From positions 1 through 15,969 of the forward strand of contig WGAX01000211.1 in NCBI GenBank assembly GCA_015494595.1: DNA of 15,969 nt, written 5' to 3'. Origin of the DNA: Nitratiruptor sp. (GTDB lineage: Bacteria > Campylobacterota > Campylobacteria > Campylobacterales > Nitratiruptoraceae). Made by a program: the position numbers and the translations under genes. How positions within the stretch are numbered: the first letter of the stretch is position 1; each line of letters starts with the position of its first letter. Of this stretch, positions 7,035 through 12,787 are shown piece after piece. The notes beneath the pieces are model-generated. The model was not told the DNA's origin, made no database searches, and saw nothing but the letters and a program-made list of their open reading frames with translations.

Positions 7035-7690
7035 GGAACAAATTTATATCCAATGCCTCGTACTGAAAGGATGTAGCGTGGATTTTTGGGATCTTCACCT
7101 ATCTTTTGCCGGATACGGCTAATAATCACATCTATTGTCTTTTCTGAAGCGTTTTCGCTAAGATTTTCACAAGTGTAAAGAAGCTCTTCTCGCTCTATTG
7201 GCTGGTTTGGATGGGCTATTAGATAGCTTAATACCTCGAACTCCGCAGGTGTTAGAGGCAAAGGTTTATTTTTAAAATGGATCTCTCTGCGGTGTTTGTA
7301 GATTTTAAGATCTGGCTCTTTTGGGGGTTTAGCTCTTCTTCTTGTAATCGCTTTGAGTCTGGCTTCCAGCTCTTTTGGATCGTATGGTTTTGGTAGATAG
7401 TCATCTGCACCAAGCTCAAGTCCAATAACTTTGTCACTAAGATCGCTTCTAGCGCTAGAGATAATAATTGGCAGATCGCTAAATTCTCGAATCTTTTTGA
7501 GAATTTCCAGTCCATCCATTCCAGGCAGAGTCAAATCCAAAATAAGCGCATCGTAATCTTTGGCTATACGAAGAGCTGAGAGTGCAATAAAGGGATCTTC
7601 ATAGTTTTCTACTTCAATGCCATATTTTTTGAGATACTCACTTAAAATTTCAGCTAACTCAATATCATCCTCAATCATCGCTACTTTCAT
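7031..7690 (-). CDS. cprR: OmpR-family response regulator, CprR-like
   Basis: A 219-residue two-domain regulator. The receiver domain (1-115) has the acidic pair Asp8-Asp9, phospho-acceptor Asp52 (LILDLTLPGMDG), Ser79 at the Thr/Ser switch position and Lys101 in LPKPYDP. The C-terminal winged-helix domain (about 125-219) carries LTPAEFEVLSYL and ends RYILSVRGIGYKF, the usual OmpR/PhoB finish. It is 33 bp downstream of htrA and overlaps the kinase gene by 4 nt. AAAGGA before the ATG is the Shine-Dalgarno. The likely role is transcriptional control of envelope functions, perhaps including htrA and the genes downstream. The symbol comes from synteny with the C. jejuni htrA-cprRS locus, so it is tentative; the family assignment is firm. 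Confidence 0.88.
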   Translation of the reverse strand: MKVAMIEDDIELAEILSEYLKKYGIEVENYEDPFIALSALRIAKDYDALILDLTLPGMDGLEILKKIREFSDLPIIISSARSDLSDKVIGLELGADDYLPKPYDPKELEARLKAITRRRAKPPKEPDLKIYKHRREIHFKNKPLPLTPAEFEVLSYLIAHPNQPIEREELLYTCENLSENASEKTIDVIISRIRQKIGEDPKNPRYILSVRGIGYKFVP

Positions 7691-7702
7691 TACTATCCTT
7701 TG

Positions 7703-7717
7703 TGCCCCAAAGGGGCA
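7703..7717 (-). other. GC-rich intercistronic hairpin between htrA and the response regulator
   Basis: TGCCCC (7703-7708) pairs with GGGGCA (7712-7717) around a 3-nt loop. In the minus-strand transcript it is not followed by a U tract, so it is not an ordinary terminator. It ends just before the regulator Shine-Dalgarno. It may stabilise the htrA 3' end or adjust the htrA-to-regulator ratio. Confidence 0.45.
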
Positions 7718-7722
7718 AAATA

Positions 7723-9129
7723 TTATTTAAGTACGAGAATAAGTGGAATACCTTGACGCTTAATAAATACTCTTTTGGGCCCTTTATATTTGTTGAGGGC
7801 TTTTTTAAGATCATTGATATTTTCGATATTCATATCCTCTACCCCTATAATCACATCACCTGGTTTAATGCCAGCCTTTTCAGCAGCGCTATTTTCTTTG
7901 ACATCAGTAACAAATACCCCTTTGACATCTTGAGGAATATTGTACATCTTTCGCAGATTTTCATCAAGGGTTTGTACGCTCAACCCTTTGAGCTCCTCTG
8001 TAGCTTCACTCTCACTACTGCTTGGTCTCTCTCCTAGTGTAACGGTTGTTGTATAGGTGTGATGGTTTCTTTCATATGTGAGGGTGATTTTTTTGTTTGG
8101 CGGGAATGAGCCAATAATAGTTTTTAACTCATTTGCATCTTCTACTTTGTTACCATTGACTGCAATAATGAGATCACCTCTTTTTAGACCAGCTTTATAT
8201 GCTGCACTATCTTTAGTTACATCTACAATGACTGCTCCATATTTATGTTTGTACACCTCTTTGAGATCGCCTTTGAGATCTTCAATGAGTACACCAAGAT
8301 ACCCTCGCTCAATTTTACCCTTTTCTACAAGTTTTTTAACTACCTCTTTCATCATATTGGAAGGGATTGCAAAACCGATACCGTTATTGCCGCCACTTCT
8401 GGTAATAATGGCGCTGTTGATACCAATAAGCGCACCTCTGCTATCTACCAACGCTCCTCCACTGTTGCCGGGATTAATGGCTGCATCTGTTTGGATAAAG
8501 TTTTCGTAGGTATTGATACCTACATTATTTCTGTTGGTGGCGCTGATAATTCCTTGTGTAATTGTCTCACCGATACCAAAAGGATTACCTATGGCAAAAA
8601 CCACATCACCTGGCTTAATTTTGGATGAGTCGGCAATTTTGATGGCTTTAAGACCTCTTTTGTCAATTTTGATCACTGCCAAATCTGTCAACGCATCTTT
8701 GCCCACCACCTTAGCTTTATACTCCTTATCATCGCCTGGTAGTGTGACTGTAATCTCATCTGCATTTTTAATTACATGGTTATTGGTAACAATATAGCCA
8801 TCGCTGCTAATAATAACACCACTTCCTAAGCTTCTTTCAATTCTATTTTTGGGTAGATTTTGGCGAAACATTGGCCCAAAGAACTGCTTGAAGAATGGGT
8901 CATTGAAAAATGGCATAGAGTGTAGTTTTGGCATCTTAATACGCTTTTTGGTAGAGATATTTACTACACTCTGCTTTGCATCTTTAATCGCATCATAATA
9001 GGATAGCACTACATTGCTATCGCCTCCTGGCATTACCCGGGTGAAGTGTTTGGGCGCTTCATTGAAATGAATCGTTGCAGCACTGAGCATAAGTGCTGTA
9101 ATGGTTGACATAACCACAACTTTTTTCAT
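7723..9129 (-). CDS. htrA: HtrA/DegP periplasmic serine protease-chaperone
   Basis: A 468-residue S1C protease, normal length for the family. An N-terminal hydrophobic signal segment (about 3-19) exports it to the periplasm. The catalytic triad is His118 (VTNNHVI), Asp149 (DALTDLAVI) and Ser223 (INPGNSGGAL). Two PDZ domains follow, at about 277-365 (GYLGV at its start) and 380-466, each with the xxAGLKRGD or xxAGIKPGD type hallmark. It degrades or refolds misfolded envelope proteins. A strong AGGAGG Shine-Dalgarno lies just upstream of the ATG. It is the first gene of the collinear block with the two-component pair, and the gene on its other side is divergent, so the main promoter of the block is expected between 9130 and 9211. 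Confidence 0.96.
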   Translation of the reverse strand: MKKVVVMSTITALMLSAATIHFNEAPKHFTRVMPGGDSNVVLSYYDAIKDAKQSVVNISTKKRIKMPKLHSMPFFNDPFFKQFFGPMFRQNLPKNRIERSLGSGVIISSDGYIVTNNHVIKNADEITVTLPGDDKEYKAKVVGKDALTDLAVIKIDKRGLKAIKIADSSKIKPGDVVFAIGNPFGIGETITQGIISATNRNNVGINTYENFIQTDAAINPGNSGGALVDSRGALIGINSAIITRSGGNNGIGFAIPSNMMKEVVKKLVEKGKIERGYLGVLIEDLKGDLKEVYKHKYGAVIVDVTKDSAAYKAGLKRGDLIIAVNGNKVEDANELKTIIGSFPPNKKITLTYERNHHTYTTTVTLGERPSSSESEATEELKGLSVQTLDENLRKMYNIPQDVKGVFVTDVKENSAAEKAGIKPGDVIIGVEDMNIENINDLKKALNKYKGPKRVFIKRQGIPLILVLK

Positions 9130-9158
9130 AGCATACCTCCTAATCTTTTTTCATCGTA

Positions 9159-9164
9159 ATAATA
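9159..9164 (-). promoter_or_regulatory. Candidate -10 for htrA operon
   Basis: Minus-strand TATTAT lies 30 bases before the htrA ATG, in the 82-bp divergent intergenic region, which would give a leader of about 22 nt containing the AGGAGG. No clear -35 is visible, as is common in this group. Read by eye only. Confidence 0.35.
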
Positions 9165-9178
9165 GGATAAAATTTGCT

Positions 9179-9184
9179 TATAAA
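9179..9184 (+). promoter_or_regulatory. Candidate -10 for the inositol-monophosphatase-family gene
   Basis: TATAAA at this position, about 27 bases before the start codon, is the best -10-like hexamer facing right in the divergent region. It is close to, but not overlapping, the opposite htrA candidate, so the two promoters would be back to back. No -35 was recognised. Confidence 0.3.
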
Positions 9185-9211
9185 CATTAATAAAAAATTA
9201 ATAAAAGGTTA

Positions 9212-9973
9212 ATGATGCAAAAAATTATTAAAGAAGCTGGAAAGATTTTACAAGAGGGGTATTGGAGTAAAAAGGAGGTATACAAAAAGGGAAGCGTAGA
9301 CCTGCTTACAGAGTATGATATTAAGATAGAGGAGTTTTTAAGCAGCGCTTTACAGGAGCTCTATCCAGACTACACGATTATTGGAGAGGAGAGCGCTAAG
9401 AGTATAGAAGCCAAAAGAGCTATCTATATCGATCCAATCGATGGAACTACCAACTTTGTGCACCATATCGCTTATACTGCTATAAGTGTAGGTGTATGGG
9501 AGGATGGCAAGCCAGTTGAGGGAGTGGTGTATAATCCAATTTTAGAGGAGTTTTTTTATGCAAAAAGAGGTGAGGGGGCTTTTTTAAATGGTAATAAGAT
9601 TGAAGTGAGCAAGGATAGTAAGCTCATTAATGCTTTGCTAGCTACCGGTTTTCCCTATACCAAAACAAAAAAGGGTAAAGATTTTGATTTTGTGATGCAG
9701 ACAATGGCAAATCTCTTGCCAATCACCAGAGATATTAGGCGTCTAGGCAGTGCTTCTATTGATTTGGCGTATGTAGCCTGTGGGAGGTTTGGGGGCTTTT
9801 ATGAGGTCAATCTCAAGCCTTGGGATGTGGCTGCTGGAATTTTACTGGTTGAGGAGGCTGGAGGCAGGGTAAGCAACCACAAAGGAGAGCCTTACAGATT
9901 TGGTGATATTATTGTGGCCTCCAATGGTGCTATTCACGATGCTTTAATTGAGCATATGAGCCATTGGAATTAA
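9212..9973 (+). CDS. Inositol monophosphatase family protein (SuhB/IMPase-like)
   Basis: A 253-residue Mg-dependent phosphatase. The metal site is formed by Glu59/Glu60 (IIGEES), Asp74 and Asp77 in YIDPIDGTTNF, and Asp205 in KPWDVAAG; LLVEEAGG follows as in the family. It likely hydrolyses a sugar- or inositol-type phosphomonoester, possibly also fructose-1,6-bisphosphate or NADP(H) phosphate; the motifs do not settle the substrate. Two ATGs in tandem (9212 and 9215) could start it; AAGG at 9205-9208 is better spaced for the second. It is divergent from htrA, and its last 4 nt overlap the end of the convergent RAMP-like gene. Confidence 0.92.
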   Translation: MMQKIIKEAGKILQEGYWSKKEVYKKGSVDLLTEYDIKIEEFLSSALQELYPDYTIIGEESAKSIEAKRAIYIDPIDGTTNFVHHIAYTAISVGVWEDGKPVEGVVYNPILEEFFYAKRGEGAFLNGNKIEVSKDSKLINALLATGFPYTKTKKGKDFDFVMQTMANLLPITRDIRRLGSASIDLAYVACGRFGGFYEVNLKPWDVAAGILLVEEAGGRVSNHKGEPYRFGDIIVASNGAIHDALIEHMSHWN

Positions 9974-10680
9974 GCCTTATACTCACACCAACCCACAAAC
10001 TCTTTGAATTTTGGAATAAAGAGAATATCTTTTGGGCGAATGTCTAGTTTGAACTCTTTGAGCAGCTTTTCTCTAACCTCTTTGATGCGCCAAAAAAAGA
10101 GCAGATCCCCTTTATAGGGCGTAGTAGTCCAAGCGCCTATACGCAGTGTCATCTCCCACTCATTGGCGATACTGTTTTGAATCTGGATGATGTAGGGCTC
10201 TAACAGAGTCCCTTCCAGCAGTTTATGCTCCTGCTCGGCCAAGCCTCTTGCATAGGAGGTAAGAGCTGCTTTAAGCGGCTCAATGCCTTGGATTGTAAGA
10301 TTTAGAGTACCTTTAAATATTTCGCTCTCTTTGCGCTCTATAAACTCTCTTTTTGCAAAATCGAAGCGCTCAATCGCCACCTTTTGGATCCCATCTTTTG
10401 GCAGGTAGATTTTTTCTGGGATCTGGATACTATAGGGGTGTTTAGCAAAGATAAACTCTTTAATCTTTTTTGCCAAAGTTTTAAGCTTTGGTTTTGTATC
10501 GATGCTAAGGATTATCTTTTTGACTCTATGCTCAATCTCTTTATCTTTTTTGATGTAGTAAAACACCAAAGCGCTCTCTATTGCCTCTCTTATCTCATTG
10601 GAAGGGATAAAAGCGCCATTTTCATCACATAAAAATTCCCCATTTTCTGGAAGAATAGCATTCCAAGCTATCAGCATCAT
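9970..10680 (-). CDS. Protein with Csm5/RAMP-like features, no other cas genes nearby
   Basis: A 236-residue protein I cannot place firmly. Several segments look like CRISPR RAMP proteins of the Csm5 type: GAFIPSNEIREAIESALV (22-39) resembles the 'yIPGSSIKGAIRTALL' element; ESEIFKGTLNL (118-128) resembles the 'gtvFeG.l.l' strand; LRIGAWTTTPYKG (179-191) sits where RAMPs have the Gly-rich loop 'lRlGwg.g..sKT'; and PKDILFIPKFKEFVGW (216-231) resembles the C-terminal 'PkT..l......GW'. It is shorter than Csm5 (about 350-400). If correct it would bind RNA through ferredoxin-like folds. Two ATGs in tandem start it, overlapping the upstream stop (ATATGATG), with GGAG five bases before. No array, Cas10, Csm2-4 or Cas6 is visible in the window. 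The RAMP call is an inference from pattern similarity. Confidence 0.4.
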   Translation of the reverse strand: MMLIAWNAILPENGEFLCDENGAFIPSNEIREAIESALVFYYIKKDKEIEHRVKKIILSIDTKPKLKTLAKKIKEFIFAKHPYSIQIPEKIYLPKDGIQKVAIERFDFAKREFIERKESEIFKGTLNLTIQGIEPLKAALTSYARGLAEQEHKLLEGTLLEPYIIQIQNSIANEWEMTLRIGAWTTTPYKGDLLFFWRIKEVREKLLKEFKLDIRPKDILFIPKFKEFVGWCEYKA

Positions 10681-11363
10681 ATAAACTCCGCTAAGGTTTT
10701 ATCAATCTTTTGTGCGATATGCTCATCAAATAGCGCAATAGTTGGCACCATCCAGCTTAGATGAAATCTTGCTTTTTTATCTTTGTTCTCACCAAAGTAG
10801 GCTAGAGCGATACGCCCAAATCCCATCTCTTTTTCTATTTTTTTGGCTTCTCGTAAAAATCTTCTAGGCACCGGCGGCAACTCCTCAAATCCTAAAGGTT
10901 TGCCCTCTTCGCCTTGATGCTTAATCAGAGTAGCAGCAGTGCCAATATCGTGAAGTGTTTCAATGATTTTCTCAAATCTGTGCTTTTTTAAAAAGGCAAG
11001 CAAAATCTCACCCGCTTCAATACGCAAAATCTCTTGATTCTCATCATCTTCGCGTAGATCTACGCACAAAAATGCCCTTCCTTCCATCATCTCAATATGG
11101 GCATAAATTTTCTTGTTTTTAGGAAGCTCTTTGAAAATTTCTGTGATTTTATACTCTTTGCTCTCTTGTGTGAAAGTATCGCCTATACTTTTGCCTTCTT
11201 TTAGTGCGAAAAAAGCGCTGTTTTCACCACTTTGGGCACTTAGCAGATCAAATCCCCACTTTTTGAGGGCTTTGATTTTGAATTCACGCTCTTTTTCTGG
11301 TTTACCTAGTGTCTCAAATACTAAAGTGTCTAAAAGCAGTTTTTGTTTCAGCTCATTCAGCAT
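10677..11363 (-). CDS. Unrecognised 228-residue protein, operon partner of the RAMP-like gene
   Basis: I do not recognise this protein. The ATG at 11363 is chosen because AAAGGAG lies seven bases upstream; a longer frame would start 15 codons earlier with no such signal. No signal peptide or membrane segment is visible, so it is probably cytoplasmic. It is rich in Lys and Glu, predicted mixed alpha/beta, with a likely strand pair at IYAHIEMMEGRAFLCVDL (86-103), a helix-rich middle (115-145), a basic stretch PPVPRRFLREAKKIEKEM (163-180) and a hydrophobic end HLSWMVPTIALF (201-212). Its stop overlaps the next start by 4 nt, so the two proteins are probably made together and may act as a complex. 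No catalytic motif stands out. Confidence 0.7.
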   Translation of the reverse strand: MLNELKQKLLLDTLVFETLGKPEKEREFKIKALKKWGFDLLSAQSGENSAFFALKEGKSIGDTFTQESKEYKITEIFKELPKNKKIYAHIEMMEGRAFLCVDLREDDENQEILRIEAGEILLAFLKKHRFEKIIETLHDIGTAATLIKHQGEEGKPLGFEELPPVPRRFLREAKKIEKEMGFGRIALAYFGENKDKKARFHLSWMVPTIALFDEHIAQKIDKTLAEFI

Positions 11364-11390
11364 AATTACTCCTTTTTTAGGAGTAATTAT
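11362..11390 (-). promoter_or_regulatory. 11-bp palindrome over -10, Shine-Dalgarno and start codon
   Basis: Arms 11362-11372 and 11380-11390 (ATAATTACTCC / GGAGTAATTAT) are perfect inverted repeats around a 7-nt spacer. The downstream arm contains the GGAG and the AT of the start codon of the gene beginning at 11363. The upstream arm overlaps a TATAAT at 11386-11391 on the minus strand. If transcription starts from that -10, the message begins in the spacer and the palindrome acts as DNA (operator). If it starts further up, the message folds and hides the ribosome site. Confidence 0.55.
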
Positions 11391-11391
11391 A
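11386..11391 (-). promoter_or_regulatory. Candidate -10 (TATAAT) for the two-gene operon
   Basis: A perfect TATAAT on the minus strand 23 bases before the ATG at 11363, within AT-rich sequence after the hairpin at 11408-11435. It predicts a leader of about 16 nt. It overlaps the palindrome described separately. Confidence 0.45.
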
Positions 11392-11407
11392 AAATATAAA
11401 TTATGCA

Positions 11408-11435
11408 ATATAAAGCAACTTTAGTTGCTTTATAT
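11408..11435 (-). terminator. Hairpin at the end of the BON-domain gene, probable terminator
   Basis: Arms 11408-11419 and 11424-11435 (ATATAAAGCAAC / GTTGCTTTATAT) pair over 12 bp with a 4-nt loop. The stop codon of the BON gene (11430-11432) is inside the first arm met by the transcript. The following sequence is AT-rich (TTGCATAATTTATATTTTAT) but has no clean U run, so termination may be weak. Confidence 0.5.
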
Positions 11436-11882
11436 CAAGGATTTTGCAGGTTTTTTGATGATAATATAGGAGATCACCTTTTTTACGCCTCTTGTGTGCA
11501 GGGCTATATCGATGGCTTTGTCGGCATCTTTTTGGGAGTAGAGTTTGCCATAAAACTCAACAACGCCATCTTTGACTACCACAAGCAGCAGTGATGAAGG
11601 GATAGATTTGGCTTTAAGTAGCTGGTAGGAGATTTGCGTCTTGATGAGAAGATCATTGCGTTTTTCCACTTTGGCACCGTTTTGCACAACCTTGTAGTAG
11701 AGTTGCCAGCTGTTTTGCTCTTCTGGGATTGGTGTTTGTTGGGATTGGGAGAACTCTTTGAGTGTTTTGGTGGTCTGCTCCATCATCAACAAAAACTCTT
11801 GCAAAGCTTTTTGCAAATCATCTTGGTGTGCAAAAAGCGCCAGGGGAAAAAGCAAAGTTATCAGGCTATTTCTTAATCGCAT
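11430..11882 (-). CDS. Exported BON-domain protein
   Basis: A 150-residue protein. The ATG at 11882 is preferred over an upstream in-frame ATG at 11984 because GGAGGAG lies seven bases before it and it begins with a clean signal peptide (MRLRNSLITLLFPLALFA, cleavage about residue 18). A helical stretch (20-60) with several Gln leads to a BON domain (about 78-143): a helix (LIKTQISYQLL), a strand pair VVVKDGVVEFYGKL with the conserved Gly, a second helix (QKDADKAIDIAL) and a final strand GVKKVISYIII. BON domains bind membranes or other envelope components and occur in OsmY-type periplasmic proteins. It overlaps the upstream gene by 17 nt and is probably translated with it. Confidence 0.72.
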   Translation of the reverse strand: MRLRNSLITLLFPLALFAHQDDLQKALQEFLLMMEQTTKTLKEFSQSQQTPIPEEQNSWQLYYKVVQNGAKVEKRNDLLIKTQISYQLLKAKSIPSSLLLVVVKDGVVEFYGKLYSQKDADKAIDIALHTRGVKKVISYIIIKKPAKSLI

Positions 11883-12753
11883 TGAGTGTCTCCTCCAATT
11901 TCTCTTTAGCAATTTCAAAAGCGCGAAGTCCCAGCTTTTTTGCCTCATCGGTACTGGCTTTGAGTGTTGGGGTAATAGTCTCAAAGGATTTTTTCATAAG
12001 GTTGATGGTATTTTGGGCTTCTGATGCCAGCTTTTCCAAAACTCCCTCTTTGGTAATTTGAGCAATTTTTTCTTTAATTCCCGGAGCTGCTTGTTGGGCA
12101 GTTTCAGTGATTGTTTGCAAATAGATCTCATCAATTCTACCAAGATTAGCGACAATCTCATCATAGTTTTGGATAATCATAGCCCTTGCCTCATCGGGTG
12201 TAAACTCAATGGTTTGATTAAATTTTTGGATACTCTTTTTGATGCCCTGCTTTATGCCAATGAGTGTGCCCTCTAAGATCTCATCGGCGTGGTTGATACT
12301 AGCTTGGGCAATTGTAAGGGCTACATTAAAGATAGTCCTTGTTACATCTTGGATATGTTTTGGATCTACATTTATATCAATGGTTTGATAGGTGAGATCT
12401 TTGGTAATTTCGCCAATAGTCTCTTTGATGTTTTGCCCATTCTCAAGGGTTGTGAGAATTGCGCTCTCTGTGGTTTCAGCAAGGATACCCAAAAATTCAA
12501 GGGAGCTTAGTTTGCACTCTTGCAAAGCCTCTTTTGCCTCTTGCTGCTGGTGGGGAGGAAGATTTGCGATCTCTTTTTCTAAGCGGGCAAAAAGCTCTAA
12601 AAGCTCGCTTTTTAACTCTTCTCTTTGGGCTTCGATTTCGCTTTTGAGTCTGTCAATTTGAGCCAAAAGAGATTGGATCTTTTCGATCCTTGGCTTTTTT
12701 GTAGCCTCTATAATCTCTTTCATTGCTTCTTTTGGGTTTTGTGCAAGCTGCAT
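11866..12753 (-). CDS. Helical protein of unknown function (coiled-coil N-terminus)
   Basis: A 295-residue, almost wholly alpha-helical protein with no signal peptide or membrane helix. Residues about 15-75 show heptad-like Leu/Ile spacing with Lys/Glu (IQSLLAQIDRLKSEIEAQ), a coiled coil. The middle (about 95-165) has long amphipathic helices, including VDPKHIQDVTRTIFNVAL, and the C-terminal third has repeats of Lys/Ala-rich amphipathic helix similar to phasins or apolipoprotein-like proteins. It may correspond to an uncharacterised DUF found in Campylobacterota (DUF6781 comes to mind), which I cannot verify. A perfect extended -10 lies just upstream. The exported BON protein follows with a 17-nt overlap, suggesting a shared, possibly envelope- or granule-surface-related, role. 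Confidence 0.65.
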   Translation of the reverse strand: MQLAQNPKEAMKEIIEATKKPRIEKIQSLLAQIDRLKSEIEAQREELKSELLELFARLEKEIANLPPHQQQEAKEALQECKLSSLEFLGILAETTESAILTTLENGQNIKETIGEITKDLTYQTIDINVDPKHIQDVTRTIFNVALTIAQASINHADEILEGTLIGIKQGIKKSIQKFNQTIEFTPDEARAMIIQNYDEIVANLGRIDEIYLQTITETAQQAAPGIKEKIAQITKEGVLEKLASEAQNTINLMKKSFETITPTLKASTDEAKKLGLRAFEIAKEKLEETLNAIKK

Positions 12754-12773
12754 AGATGCACCTTTTTTGATCT

Positions 12774-12782
12774 ATTATAGCA
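12774..12782 (-). promoter_or_regulatory. Extended -10 promoter for the helical protein - BON operon
   Basis: On the minus strand TGCTATAAT is a perfect extended -10 (TGnTATAAT). It lies 21 bases before the ATG at 12753 and begins 6 bp past the helicase stop, predicting a leader of roughly 14 nt with AAAAAAGG as ribosome site. It separates this operon from the helicase gene. Confidence 0.6.
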
Positions 12783-12787
12783 AATTC

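Noticed and set aside
8078..8797. Three plus-strand frames inside htrA
   Set aside because: Low-complexity Ser/Leu/Thr translations opposite the protease catalytic region; htrA is unambiguous.
11364..11408. N-terminal extension (15 codons) of the 228-residue protein
   Set aside because: The AAAGGAG site is correctly spaced only for the ATG at 11363, and the extension would run through the palindrome and -10.
9970..11435. CRISPR array near the RAMP-like gene
   Set aside because: I looked for spaced direct repeats here and across the window and saw none; the only repeats are single inverted ones.
11883..11984. Upstream start for the BON protein
   Set aside because: It would bury the signal peptide behind 34 basic residues that are a shadow of the upstream gene; GGAGGAG supports the ATG at 11882.
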